DNA of 64,000 nt from Chitinispirillaceae bacterium. GTDB lineage: Bacteria; Fibrobacterota; Chitinivibrionia; Chitinivibrionales; Chitinispirillaceae. Both the position numbers and the translations under genes were made by a program. The stretch is taken from the NCBI GenBank assembly GCA_016932075.1, contig JAFGDP010000061.1, positions 1-64,000 on the forward strand, in the 5' to 3' direction. Below are positions 1 to 8,738 of this stretch, piece by piece. The stretch's first letter is position 1. Each line of letters starts with the position of its first letter. The notes beneath the pieces were generated by a model, which was not told where the DNA came from, made no database searches, and saw only the letters and a list, made by a program, of their open reading frames with translations.

Positions 1-1712
1 CCGGGCTCCCCTTCCTCTGCATTTCCGTCAACCGCGCCGGAAGCATCGGCCACGTCACGTTCCAGGCCGTTGCGCACCTCGCGTCCGTCGTCTTCCCACC
101 CGTCATTGCCGACCGTCACTTCAATACTGCCGCAATTGAGGTTCTGCTGCTGGAGCGAGTCCCTCAACAACTGCATGTTGGTTTCCACGATCTGCCTGAC
201 CTGGTGGCTTTCCACGTTAATCCGAGCAAACACCACGTCGCCTTCGACCCTGATACGCAGCTGTACGTCGCCGAGCGTTTCCGGTCGAAGGTGCAGCCGG
301 ATCTCATGCATGCCGTTGCGAATGGCGGCATGCAGTTTTTCCGTGATCTGGCTCATGATCGTCTCGTCAGGAGCCCGGAATGACGGAAGCACCGATTTTG
401 CCTCGAATCCCGCAAGTATCTGGCCCGTCGTGATCTTTCCCGACAGGTCGGTCAGGGGCAGCAGCTCCTCCGCCAGCTTTACTCCGGCGTCTAACCCGCC
501 CATGAACACCGGTTTCAACCCTGCAAACGGCAGATCCAGCTTGATCGCCTGATTGGCCGCCTCGCTGTTCTGCTGCGCCAGAAGCTCCTTTCCTTCGATC
601 TTCAGGAGCTTGCGCATCACCTGCGTATCAAAGGGGAACTGCGACGCGGTTGCCGGACTGCGCACCGATTCCATCACGGTGGTGGTCTGCGCCATCACCT
701 TGAGGCTTACCTGCGCGCCATTGCCTTGCCCGTACTTTACGCAGATCTCACGGATCTTCTGCACCAGCATTGCCATTGTTTGAGAGGAGTCCTGGAAAAA
801 TTTCCCGAACACCTGCTCGATATGCGCGCTGGGCATGGAAACGTTCATCGGATTGAGCGCCTGCCCGATATTGCCGGAGAACGGCTGGGCCAGCTTCTGT
901 GAAAGCTCAGCCTGCACCTTGTCGGCAATGCCGAGCATTGAGACGCCGATCTCGATCCTGAAAGTGCGCACCTGAATGAATGACGCCAATGCCCGCGCCT
1001 GCGGCACGTCAATGGTCGCATTCTGGTTCAAGGCGATTGTCTGGTTTTTCGCGACCGCGTCGTCCAGCACGCCCGCTATCTGCTTGAGCGCGTACAGAAT
1101 CTCGGAAAACTGCACTGCGAGGTCATTCGCATTATTTGAAATAGATAGACTCTGCAATGCGGGATCCACGGTCAGGTTGAGCGCCTGGGAAATCTCGGTC
1201 AGCGCCTGACTGATCAATGCACTCGCCTCGCTAAATAGCTGCTGCTGTCCTGCGGTTGAATACTGGTCAATGCCGGTCAGTTGCATAAAGCCGTCAGCGC
1301 TTATAGCAAGCCCTGAAGGCAGTGAACCGTCCTGCATTTTTCCCATCAGATTCAACAACTTGAGAAGATCTTCTGAAGCAAGACTGGAAGCTAAGAGATC
1401 CCCGCTTAACGCTTCGAGTGCCGCTGTTTGCTCCTCTGTATTACCTGCTGCCGATAAAAGCAGCTGTTTGACAGCGGCTTCCTGCGCTTTCGTCTGGTTC
1501 GTGGAAGCCTCGGTCACCGCGCATGCCTGCCCGTTTGAACGGGCGACCGCGCCGTACACATTCTCAAACGTGGCAACGTTCTTGTGCGCATCCGTATCCT
1601 GGGAACCGAACCCCTGCGCCTGGCCGGGCCTGTGCCCGCCATGCGACCGGTCCATCCGGCCCTGCTGCATCGTCTTCGTAAAATGAGATGAAGCCATCGC
1701 GTCTGGTCTCAC
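1..1712 (-). CDS. fliK: Flagellar hook-length control protein FliK (3' end beyond window)
   Basis: FliK measures hook length and switches the flagellar export apparatus from hook to filament substrates. About 570 codons are open on the minus strand with no stop before the window edge. The first ~400 residues are low-complexity, rich in Gln and Ala. Near the left edge is the FliK C-terminal (Flg_hook) core, with LRPETLGDVQLRIRVEGD followed by a VRQIVETN-like helix and LNCGSIEV. I chose the GTG start at 1712 because AAAGGAGG lies 9 nt upstream; an ATG five codons further in is the alternative. It lies 64 bp downstream of a MotE-like gene in the same direction, the usual flagellar-operon order. 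The gene is cut only by the window; I see no frameshift. Confidence 0.88.
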   Translation of the reverse strand, partial: MRPDAMASSHFTKTMQQGRMDRSHGGHRPGQAQGFGSQDTDAHKNVATFENVYGAVARSNGQACAVTEASTNQTKAQEAAVKQLLLSAAGNTEEQTAALEALSGDLLASSLASEDLLKLLNLMGKMQDGSLPSGLAISADGFMQLTGIDQYSTAGQQQLFSEASALISQALTEISQALNLTVDPALQSLSISNNANDLAVQFSEILYALKQIAGVLDDAVAKNQTIALNQNATIDVPQARALASFIQVRTFRIEIGVSMLGIADKVQAELSQKLAQPFSGNIGQALNPMNVSMPSAHIEQVFGKFFQDSSQTMAMLVQKIREICVKYGQGNGAQVSLKVMAQTTTVMESVRSPATASQFPFDTQVMRKLLKIEGKELLAQQNSEAANQAIKLDLPFAGLKPVFMGGLDAGVKLAEELLPLTDLSGKITTGQILAGFEAKSVLPSFRAPDETIMSQITEKLHAAIRNGMHEIRLHLRPETLGDVQLRIRVEGDVVFARINVESHQVRQIVETNMQLLRDSLQQQNLNCGSIEVTVGNDGWEDDGREVRNGLERDVADASGAVDGNAEEGEP

Positions 1713-1776
1713 TGTTATTCACCTCCTTTCTTGTGTCTGAAATGAAAAAAAACACCCGTACCACCTTTCTGATTGT

Positions 1777-2361
1777 TTACCTTCCCGCCCCGCCCATCTT
1801 CTTTGTCAGGCGTGTCGCCTTTTCCTGCGGGAGCGCGGCAAGGATCTTCGCCTTTTGCCGGTCATCGCCGATATTGTCAATAATGCGCGCCGCCAGGTCG
1901 TCCTGCAGGGTCGCGATGATCTGCGCCGCTTCCGCCGGCCGCATGGCCGAATAGACCCGCGCAAGCTGCGCAATCTTTTTCGTTTCAAGGGAATCGCTTT
2001 CCGATACCAGCGTTTCGATCTTTTCACGCGAGGAGCTGATTTCCTGCTTCTGCGCCTCAAGATCGCGCTGAAACAGCTCAAGCTTCTGCCGCTCCTCTTC
2101 CAGATCTTTTCTCTCTTTTGCCATTTCCTGCCGCTGCCGCTCGATCGCCTGGTAGGTCTTTGAGTTCTCGTTTGCCAGCGAGTCCGCGATCTTTTCATGC
2201 TCGATTAACTCGATTTTTTCCATGATCTCCTCGGGAGGCTTCTCGGGTCCGAACTCGACGCGGAGATTGCCGGTCACATGCAGGATGCTGAAGAAAACAA
2301 CCGGGAACGAAATCAGCATGACCAGGGCGATAATGACAAAATCCTTGAACTTGAAATCCAT
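1777..2361 (-). CDS. MotE-like flagellar membrane protein
   Basis: A 194-residue protein with one N-terminal membrane helix (about residues 8-30, rich in I/L/V/F). A long charged coiled coil follows (about 50-130: Glu/Lys/Gln repeats such as RQEMAKERKDLEEERQKLE). The C-terminal helical region (RPAEAAQIIATLQDDLAARI, then KILAALPQEKATRLTKKM) resembles the MgtE N-terminal domain. This architecture is typical of the MotE family, which in some bacteria stabilises the periplasmic motility protein MotC and in many genomes sits beside fliK. The ATG at 2361 has GAGG 10 nt upstream; a GTG two codons earlier is possible. The position directly before fliK supports a flagellar role. The exact partner is unknown. 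Confidence 0.75.
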   Translation of the reverse strand: MDFKFKDFVIIALVMLISFPVVFFSILHVTGNLRVEFGPEKPPEEIMEKIELIEHEKIADSLANENSKTYQAIERQRQEMAKERKDLEEERQKLELFQRDLEAQKQEISSSREKIETLVSESDSLETKKIAQLARVYSAMRPAEAAQIIATLQDDLAARIIDNIGDDRQKAKILAALPQEKATRLTKKMGGAGR

Positions 2362-2704
2362 AGACACTGTACCTCAATAGAGTGACCGGTTTCAGTTATT
2401 GCAAGGTATATGCCATAAAATACGGTTTAATGATTGATCCGGCAATCCTATTAATCATAAAGCGTTACAGTAAGCACTTAATGTTCCGCTTCTGATTTTT
2501 TTCATTCCGCTGTACAGGATAAACGGAAGCAAGTGCCAGAGAGGGGCAATTTATTCCAGATCGCCAACAGATGCCAATCACGCGAGCAGGAAGCTCATAA
2601 AGGAAGGTTTTTTTCACGAAAAGCAACGCGCGCCACGCAGCAAAGCCATTCTTATATTTTCTTCTCCGTGATCTCCGTGCCCTCCGTGAGAGACCTGCCG
2701 GCTT
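2362..2704. other. Intergenic stretch with CTCCGTG repeats
   Basis: No convincing gene lies in these 343 bases. At 2664-2688 the heptamer CTCCGTG occurs three times at 9-bp spacing. This resembles a short degenerate repeat found between genes in many bacteria. The left part should carry the promoter of the MotE/FliK unit, but I see no clear consensus. Confidence 0.35.
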
Positions 2705-3277
2705 TTACCCCGCAAGCGGAAGGCCGATCGTGAGGAGAATCCACTGAATGGCCTGATAATCCCTTATATCAATATCAGGTGCATGATTATGGAAGAACAA
2801 TGTCTTCATCTTGAACGTGATAACGAGGTGGCGGAGCATGACACCCATGCCATAGGACATGAGCATGTCGACGAAAAAATCCCCCTCGGAAATACTCCTG
2901 CCATTGGGATAGGTGATATCAAGATAAGCATAGGTGCTTGCAACTCCCGGGTCCACCTCCAAAAAAAGCTCCGTATTCACATCAATCGGGATATAGAGCC
3001 TCGGCACAAGCGCCAGGTCCAGGAAATGCGCGCCGACCCGGTAAAAGTCAAAATTATCATTGTTTTTGGCGGTGAACCACACATAGTCCGCATGGAATCC
3101 CAGGCCTGCGTACTTGTGGACCTTTGCATTGATGTCAATGCTGCCGCCGGGCCCGATATTGGTTTCATCAGACTTCTCACCCACGCCAATGGCCGGACCC
3201 GCGCTTATGGTCTTGTTCACCTCAAATGCATGGCCGGCACTTGCGATTATAATAAGGAAAAAGCATACCGCTCTCAT
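2705..3277 (-). CDS. Small outer-membrane beta-barrel protein
   Basis: A 190-residue protein with a signal peptide (MRAVCFFLIIIASAGHA) and alternating amphipathic strands (GLGFHADYVWF, LVPRLYIPIDVNTELFLEVDPG, MGVMLRHLVITFKMKTLFF), as in porin-family barrels with eight or so strands. The start has GGAG 7 nt upstream. Its mature N-terminus (SAGPAIGVGEKSDETNIGPG) matches that of the protein at 9899-10417, so the two are paralogues. The function is unknown. The barrel call rests on strand pattern only; a lipid-binding or adhesin role is equally possible. Confidence 0.6.
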   Translation of the reverse strand: MRAVCFFLIIIASAGHAFEVNKTISAGPAIGVGEKSDETNIGPGGSIDINAKVHKYAGLGFHADYVWFTAKNNDNFDFYRVGAHFLDLALVPRLYIPIDVNTELFLEVDPGVASTYAYLDITYPNGRSISEGDFFVDMLMSYGMGVMLRHLVITFKMKTLFFHNHAPDIDIRDYQAIQWILLTIGLPLAG

Positions 3278-3507
3278 GATTGCTCCGGAAAAAATCGTTG
3301 AGGCCGGGAGTTAAAATACTGCTTAGGATTGCCGGCGTCAATCAACAAACAGCGCCGCCGCACGGGGACACTGATCCATAGCTTACCTTTTCCTATAGTA
3401 TTGCTTGACGGATTCATATCTTTTTTCACGGCGGCCGAAATACATAGGCAGAACATATATTTAAACGCCCTGCTGAAATCCTTACCTCTTTTCATGAAAG
3501 GCGTACT

Positions 3508-4317
3508 ATGGAACGGTACCTCGATAAAATACAGGAATGGATCGCTCTGTACGGATTGAAGGTCGTCGCCGCTATTGTCATTCTCATCATCGGCTGGATC
3601 GCCGCGAAGAGCATCCGCGCGATTGTGAGGCGGATGCTTAAAAAAGGACGCGCTGACGCCGCGCTGGTGTCATTCGTGTCCAGCCTCACCTATATCGCGC
3701 TCATGGCGTTTGTCATCATAGCGGCGGTCGGCCAGCTTGGCGTGCAAACGGCGTCGTTTATAGCCGTTATTGGAGCCGCGGGCCTTGCCGTTGGCCTGGC
3801 CCTCCAGGGCTCGCTGGCCAACTTTGCGGCCGGCGTGCTGATGATCATTTTCAAACCCTTCAAAGTCGGAGACTATATAGAAGGCGGAGGGGTCGCGGGT
3901 ATCGTTGAGGAGATAAGCGTTTTCACCACTGAATTGAAATCGCCCGACAACAAAAAGATCATTGTACCGAACGGTAAGATGATGGGAGACAATATCGTCA
4001 ACTATTCCGCCAAAGAGATGCGTCGGATCGATATCGTGGCGGGCGTCAGCTACAAGGACGATCTTGACAAGGTCCGCAACGTGCTGGAAAAGATTCTTGC
4101 CGACGATACGCGTGTGCTCAAGGACCCCGCTCCGACCATCGGCGTGCTTGAACTGGGAGAAAGCAGCGTGAACTTCGCGGTTCGTCCGTGGGTCAAAACC
4201 CCGGATTACTGGGACGTGTTCTTTGCGACGCAGGAGCGGATCAAGAAACAGTTCGACGCCGAAGGAATCTGCATCCCGTTCCCGCAACAGGATGTGCATC
4301 TTTATAAAAACGGCTGA
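3508..4317 (+). CDS. MscS-type mechanosensitive ion channel
   Basis: A 269-residue small-conductance mechanosensitive channel of about the minimal MscS length. It opens under membrane tension to release solutes during osmotic downshock. Helices TM1 and TM2 span about residues 17-38 and 50-75. The pore helix TM3 has the glycine/alanine packing pattern AVIGAAGLAVGLALQGSLAN (about 87-106), followed by FAAGVLMIIFKPFKVGDYIE leading into the beta domain. The cytoplasmic cage includes IVPNGKMMGDNIVNYS and the C-terminal alpha/beta domain. AAAGG lies just ahead of the ATG. It is read away from the neighbouring minus-strand barrel gene and appears to stand alone. Confidence 0.93.
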   Translation: MERYLDKIQEWIALYGLKVVAAIVILIIGWIAAKSIRAIVRRMLKKGRADAALVSFVSSLTYIALMAFVIIAAVGQLGVQTASFIAVIGAAGLAVGLALQGSLANFAAGVLMIIFKPFKVGDYIEGGGVAGIVEEISVFTTELKSPDNKKIIVPNGKMMGDNIVNYSAKEMRRIDIVAGVSYKDDLDKVRNVLEKILADDTRVLKDPAPTIGVLELGESSVNFAVRPWVKTPDYWDVFFATQERIKKQFDAEGICIPFPQQDVHLYKNG

Positions 4318-4436
4318 TTGCAGCGCTGCCGTGCAGCCATTGAAAAAAACCTTGTGCGGCAGGCACCGGTACGCTGGAAAAACATATATCCGGTGCGCAT
4401 GACTATTTTCGACATCACCCGAACCAAGGAGGAACC

Positions 4437-5330
4437 ATGAAACGAGCGGTACGCAATGTGCTGTTTTCCGTTATCTCGTTCACCGTTACGACAGGCCTTG
4501 CGGCCGAGCCGTGGAAGGTCGACATCAACACCAATATCGCGACCACGCTCAATACCTACAGCGACAACTGGACCGGCGGCGAGGCAGGCTCGTTCACCTG
4601 GGCTGGGCTGTTTCTGGGCATCGCCGAAAAACAGATCTCGGACAAGCTCAACACGAAATCGACCCTTAAGATGCAGTTCGGCCAGACAAAAATCCAGGAA
4701 AAAACCAGCAAGGAGTGGAGCGTCCCTGAAAAATCGACCGACCTCATCGACGCCGAAGAGCTGTTCCGTTTCACGCTGGGGTTGTGGGTCGATCCGTTCA
4801 TCAGCGCGCGGGCGATCAGCCAGTTTCTGGACCGAAGCGACCCGCTTTTGGAACGGTACGTCAATCCCGCGGACATCACCGAGGCGGCCGGTATCAGCCG
4901 CACCCTGAAAAAAACCGAAACCGTCGAGTGGTCAAGCCGTCTGGGCGGTGCCGCGCGCCAGTATGTTGACCGGCAGAAGCTTGACTCGATAACGGGCGAC
5001 CGCGAAAACGACATCACCAACGACGGCGGCGTCGAGTTCAATATGGACCTCAAGGCGATGAACAAGGAAAAATGTATCACACTGCTCAGCTCGCTGCGGA
5101 TATACGAAGCGCTCGTCAGCTCAAAGGCGGACGAGTTCGAAGGCACCGACATGGAGAACGACTGGCGCTACCCCCACGTCAAATGGGAGAACACCCTCAC
5201 CCTGACGTTCGCCAAATACCTCATGCTCAACGTATCCGCGTACGCCTACTACGACAAGGACATCGACGACGACGTGCGCCTCAAGGAGACGTTTCAGGCA
5301 GGGCTGACCTATATATTTTCGAAAAAGTAA
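4437..5330 (+). CDS. DUF3078-like outer-membrane protein
   Basis: A 297-residue exported protein with a signal peptide ending near GLAAEP. The body is a beta-strand-rich outer-membrane type (NTNIATTLNTYSDNWTGGE, AGLFLGIAEKQISDKLNTKS, LRIYEALVSS, TLTFAKYLMLNVSAYAYYDK) ending in a barrel-like LTYIFSKK. The layout resembles DUF3078 proteins of FCB bacteria, whose function is not established. AAGGAGG lies directly ahead of the ATG. It converges on the OmpA-type gene and the two share a strong terminator (5358-5395). The DUF3078 label is tentative; 'exported beta-barrel' is the safer description. Confidence 0.55.
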   Translation: MKRAVRNVLFSVISFTVTTGLAAEPWKVDINTNIATTLNTYSDNWTGGEAGSFTWAGLFLGIAEKQISDKLNTKSTLKMQFGQTKIQEKTSKEWSVPEKSTDLIDAEELFRFTLGLWVDPFISARAISQFLDRSDPLLERYVNPADITEAAGISRTLKKTETVEWSSRLGGAARQYVDRQKLDSITGDRENDITNDGGVEFNMDLKAMNKEKCITLLSSLRIYEALVSSKADEFEGTDMENDWRYPHVKWENTLTLTFAKYLMLNVSAYAYYDKDIDDDVRLKETFQAGLTYIFSKK

Positions 5331-5357
5331 AAGGCTCGGTGCCGGCGTCCAGAAAAA

Positions 5358-5395
5358 AACGCGCCCCGGTGAACAGCTCTTCACCGGGGCGCGTT
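5358..5395. terminator. Bidirectional rho-independent terminator
   Basis: A perfect 16-bp stem (AACGCGCCCCGGTGAA and its complement) closes a 6-nt loop. On the minus strand it is followed by a run of seven T, and on the plus strand by a weaker GGTTTT. It sits between the convergent DUF3078-like and OmpA-type genes and can serve both. Confidence 0.9.
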
Positions 5396-5461
5396 GGTTT
5401 TCCTATTTACCACGACGCGCGTTATTGAATTGCAGCGACCTGTCCTGACGTTTCAGTCGTG

Positions 5462-7243
5462 TCAGTTGCTGCGGGTGATCTCAACGCGGCGGTTCTTCGC
5501 CCGTCCTTCCCTGGTCGCGTTATCGGCAATCGGCCTGTCCGGCCCATAGCCGACCGCGGTGAGCCGGTCCGGCGCGATGCCTTTGTCGATCAGGTACTGC
5601 CGCACCGATTCGGCGCGTTCCTGCGACAGTTGCAGGTTCATGGCCGCGTTGCCGGTATTATCGGTATGGCCCTGAATCTCAATGTTCACTTCTGGCCATT
5701 CGCGCAGCGATTCCGCCACTTCATCAAGCACGACAAACGAACCTGAAAGCAGGGTCGCCTTGCCGCTTTGAAAGTTCACGCCTTTGAGCACCAAAGCGTC
5801 GCGGGTGATCTCCTTGGACTTCGGACACCCCTGCGTTTCGGCAACGCCGGGATTGTTCGGACACTTGTCCATGCTGTCCGGGATGCCGTCGCCGTCGTTA
5901 TCGTCGTCCGGGCAACCGTCCTGGTCCTGGTAGCCGTCCTTGTCCTCGGGATCGTTCTGGCACTGATCAATACGGTCGGGAACGCCGTCGTTATCGCTGT
6001 CCACGTCGGCGCAGCCGTTGTTCGCGGCGATGCCCGCTTCGTTCGGGCACTTATCGTTTGCGTCGAGAATGCCGTCATTGTCGTTGTCATTGTCAGGGCA
6101 GCCGTCATCGTCCTGGAACCCGTCCTTGTCCTCAGCCTCATTTACGCACTTATCCAGGCGGTCAACCATGCCGTCATTGTCCGCGTCCGTGTCCGGGCAG
6201 CCGCTGTTTTCGGCAATGCCCGCCTCTTGCGGGCACTTGTCCTCGGGATCAACAATACCGTCCTTGTCCGCATCCTTCGGTCCGGACGGTTTCTGCCACC
6301 CGATCGCCAGGTACGCGTTATACAGCATGTTTGCCTGATGCTTCACGGTCTTTCCGGTCTCGCTGTAACTGGTGTGCGCAAAATCGACATTGGATTCCGA
6401 GAGCCCTATGTCGCCAGCCAGGGTGACATAAAAACCGGTTTCCGGATGGGTGAGCTTGATTCCCGGCGTCAGGAAAATCGGATCATCGATCAGATCGGAT
6501 ACCCAGGGTTTCTGGTCAAGGGTAGTGAAACGCTCTTCTGCGCTGAGTTCGGTAAACAGCGTAACCCAGTCGGCCGGGGACGCTTCAAACCCAAGTGACA
6601 CGGTCAGCGCCTCGTTGTCCTCGGGCGTGTTGAAGACCCCTCCCACATTGATATGCAGTTTCATCGGTATCGCCGCTTGAAGCCGGTCAAAATGGATGGT
6701 GCTGATAATCATGGGGTGAATGATATATTCTCCCGAAGACCAGTTGCCCTCGCCAACGTAATAGGCATGACGCGGAAAAAAACCCTCGGTTTCATCGCCG
6801 GTCGGAAACTGCGCCGCAAGGTAGTAGGCCAGGGTCACCGGCGATTTGTCGCTCACGAGCCAGATATCGGCCAGCTTCACCGACACCTCAAGATCACCTA
6901 CGCCCATGGGCCTGGTGTGGCCGAATTGCGGATTGTCGTAGTACGCGGGAAGGTTTATCGCAAGATCAAGCATGGGCGCAACCCCGATACCGATATAGCC
7001 CGCGCCTGATACCTGGCGCGGACCTCCATAGCGGTCCTCTTCCGGCGTCATGGAGTGAAGGTAGTGCCACTCCTGGCCATATTCCGCCGCCCCGCCGATA
7101 TGGATTCCGCCTAGGCCGAGCGCTTCAGCGGACTGGCATCTGACCACGCCGCCGTGCCCCCCGGCGCTGAGGGTATTTGCGGCGAATGCTGCCGCCGCAA
7201 GAGAAGTAACAACGACGATTGCACATCTGAACAGACGGTTCAT
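5462..7243 (-). CDS. OmpA-family protein with thrombospondin type 3 repeats
   Basis: A 593-residue outer-membrane protein. After a signal peptide (about 1-26) comes a ~300-residue beta-barrel-like region. Aspartate-rich type 3 thrombospondin repeats follow (about 325-470; units like DADKDGIVDPEDKCP and DNDNDGILDANDKCP), which bind calcium and form a stiff linker. The C-terminus is an OmpA peptidoglycan-binding domain (about 480-593) with NIEIQGHTDNTG, LSQERAESVRQYL and NRRVEI. This is a common FCB layout for tethering the outer membrane to the wall. The start has AAAGGAG 6 nt upstream. It ends at the strong bidirectional terminator. The specific role of its barrel is unknown. Confidence 0.92.
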   Translation of the reverse strand: MNRLFRCAIVVVTSLAAAAFAANTLSAGGHGGVVRCQSAEALGLGGIHIGGAAEYGQEWHYLHSMTPEEDRYGGPRQVSGAGYIGIGVAPMLDLAINLPAYYDNPQFGHTRPMGVGDLEVSVKLADIWLVSDKSPVTLAYYLAAQFPTGDETEGFFPRHAYYVGEGNWSSGEYIIHPMIISTIHFDRLQAAIPMKLHINVGGVFNTPEDNEALTVSLGFEASPADWVTLFTELSAEERFTTLDQKPWVSDLIDDPIFLTPGIKLTHPETGFYVTLAGDIGLSESNVDFAHTSYSETGKTVKHQANMLYNAYLAIGWQKPSGPKDADKDGIVDPEDKCPQEAGIAENSGCPDTDADNDGMVDRLDKCVNEAEDKDGFQDDDGCPDNDNDNDGILDANDKCPNEAGIAANNGCADVDSDNDGVPDRIDQCQNDPEDKDGYQDQDGCPDDDNDGDGIPDSMDKCPNNPGVAETQGCPKSKEITRDALVLKGVNFQSGKATLLSGSFVVLDEVAESLREWPEVNIEIQGHTDNTGNAAMNLQLSQERAESVRQYLIDKGIAPDRLTAVGYGPDRPIADNATREGRAKNRRVEITRSN

Positions 7244-7638
7244 ATGGCGCTCCTTTCAATGGTTATTATCAGATGAAACCGATAGGACAATTGATAGAAA
7301 ATCGTATTAATGAAGGGAACCTGATTGAATATAATTAACCCCCGCTAATTTTAAAAAAAAAACGGCTTTTAAGAACGTACTGGCAGGTAGCCACACATCA
7401 GTCACGCGCCGAAAGACACCGTTGCCGGGCAGGAATGGCAAAAAAGATAGCTTAACCAAAGACCGCTGATACGGAAACACCAAAAAAATTGCATCAATTT
7501 TTTGACATGGAGTTTCCAAAACCATTTATATTATTGCAGAATGCAAAGTGGGGCGAGGTCATCATCCTTTCATTTTGGATAAGCAAACCTCACTGCGCGC
7601 ATATCATTTTTTTCTACCCTTATACGAAGGAGTTTTTC
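7244..7638. other. Divergent intergenic region
   Basis: The region lies between the OmpA-type gene (leftward) and a lipoprotein gene (rightward). Apart from the candidate promoter at 7502-7532 I see no gene or repeat. The open frames here show no signal peptide, domain or ribosome binding site. Confidence 0.4.
7502..7532 (+). promoter_or_regulatory. Candidate sigma-70 promoter
   Basis: TTGACA at 7502-7507 and TATATT at 7527-7532 with a 19-bp spacer (or TTTATA with 17 bp). It would give a leader of about 100 nt before the lipoprotein start at 7639. Confidence 0.45.
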
Positions 7639-8130
7639 ATGAAACGGTTATGGGCGGTTGCGGTCGCATGTTGCGCTTTTTCGCTGGTGTCCATTGGATG
7701 CAAGGACGACAACCCTGCAGGGCCGTCGAACAACGACCTGATAGGAAAATGGGTGTTTTCCAAGGCTGTCACGCATATGAGTATAACCGGCGGCGGGATG
7801 TCTATGACCATCGATACCACCATTAATTTCACGGGCAATAACGACTATATTGAGCTGAGAAGCGATAACACCTACACTGTCGTTTCCGACGAAGATTGGA
7901 GCCTGCCCAAAAAAGCGATGAATAAAACAGCGTATTCATCGACGGAAACAGGGACGTGGTCTCTTTCCGGCAGTTCCTTAACGACCATTTCCACAGAGGG
8001 AGATACCACGGTCGTAACGGTCTCACAAAGTGGCTCCTCTGCAACATTCTCCCAGTCACTAAACGAATACGATCCTGACCTTGATATGACCATAAGCGGG
8101 ACCACTGTTTTGCATGCCACAAAACAGTAA
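7639..8130 (+). CDS. Lipocalin-like lipoprotein
   Basis: A 163-residue lipoprotein. The signal ends in a lipobox (SLVSIGC) followed by KDDN, and the mature part begins with a proline/asparagine-rich linker. LIGKWVFSKAVTHM, ELRSDNTYTVVS, GTWSLSGSSLTTIS and a final strand resemble the small lipocalin-like lipoproteins abundant in Bacteroidota and Fibrobacterota. The ATG at 7639 is preferred because AAGGAG lies 8 nt upstream and the lipobox fits only this start; the frame is open further upstream without a signal. The ligand and role are unknown. It appears monocistronic, with a hairpin at 8200-8235. Confidence 0.7.
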   Translation: MKRLWAVAVACCAFSLVSIGCKDDNPAGPSNNDLIGKWVFSKAVTHMSITGGGMSMTIDTTINFTGNNDYIELRSDNTYTVVSDEDWSLPKKAMNKTAYSSTETGTWSLSGSSLTTISTEGDTTVVTVSQSGSSATFSQSLNEYDPDLDMTISGTTVLHATKQ

Positions 8131-8199
8131 CCAAGCAAATGATCGCGCCTTGTGGATGATACGGTAACGGGAATCACCTGTTGCCGTTAACTACCCCGC

Positions 8200-8235
8200 A
8201 AGTCACGTACCCTTTCATTAAGCGGTACGTGACTT
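8200..8235 (+). terminator. Probable terminator after lipoprotein gene
   Basis: A 12-bp perfect stem (AAGTCACGTACC and its complement) with a 12-nt loop, followed by an interrupted T tract (TTTATGTTT). It lies about 70 bp beyond the lipoprotein stop. Confidence 0.6.
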
Positions 8236-8348
8236 TATGTTTCGAAAACCGATGAAAACGACATGAACACCTGGCGGCAACGGTCAATGTTGCATGGAAT
8301 ACAAACATCACGTGTGTTTATCCCTGACAAAAGCGCTATACTATATTC

Positions 8349-8714
8349 ATGCCCTCCAATCTCTCCTGGATTTTAATAGCTCTCAGAATCGGATTTTATA
8401 CCGGTCTGTTCCTGCTGTTTGCCCTGTGGGAAGGCAGCACGAACGAAACGGTGAGAGGAATTGGCGGCGGCGTGATCATGGCAGACCTTGTAACCTGGCT
8501 CGGCAGGGCGATCATAAAGATCCAGCGCTACCTGTACGAATTCGCCTGGGACGCCCTGATCAACATTGCGGTGGTTCTGGTGTTCATCGTGCTATGGGAT
8601 ATACCGTTCCCGACCGAAGGAGAAGGCATGGCCATGGGCATGATGGCGTTTCTGGTCGTCAGCCCGGTCAAAGCGGTCTGGTATATCCTGCTGGAGATGG
8701 CTGAAAAGGAATGA
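8349..8714 (+). CDS. Small integral membrane protein, unknown function
   Basis: A 121-residue protein with three probable membrane helices: about 7-25 (ILIALRIGFYTGLFLLFAL), about 65-85 (DALINIAVVLVFIVLWDI) and about 92-115 (MAMGMMAFLVVSPVKAVWYI). There is no recognisable domain and I do not recognise the family. No clear ribosome binding site precedes the ATG; TATACT lies close upstream, so the transcript may have a very short leader. It converges on the gene at 8739. Codon use looks like its neighbours, which supports a real gene. Confidence 0.55.
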   Translation: MPSNLSWILIALRIGFYTGLFLLFALWEGSTNETVRGIGGGVIMADLVTWLGRAIIKIQRYLYEFAWDALINIAVVLVFIVLWDIPFPTEGEGMAMGMMAFLVVSPVKAVWYILLEMAEKE

Positions 8715-8738
8715 TGAAGCGCCCTTTCCCCCGCACGG

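Noticed and set aside
70..1686. Rightward open frames over the first 1.7 kb
   Set aside because: They are antisense to the continuous FliK reading frame, which has a ribosome binding site and the FliK C-terminal domain.
2533..2733. Small protein of 66 residues
   Set aside because: Its frame lies mostly in the CTCCGTG repeat region, has no ribosome binding site and runs antisense into the barrel gene.
5768..6598. Valine-rich rightward frame opposite the OmpA-type gene
   Set aside because: It is a mirror of the aspartate-rich TSP3 repeat codons (GAC/GTC) and has no start signals.
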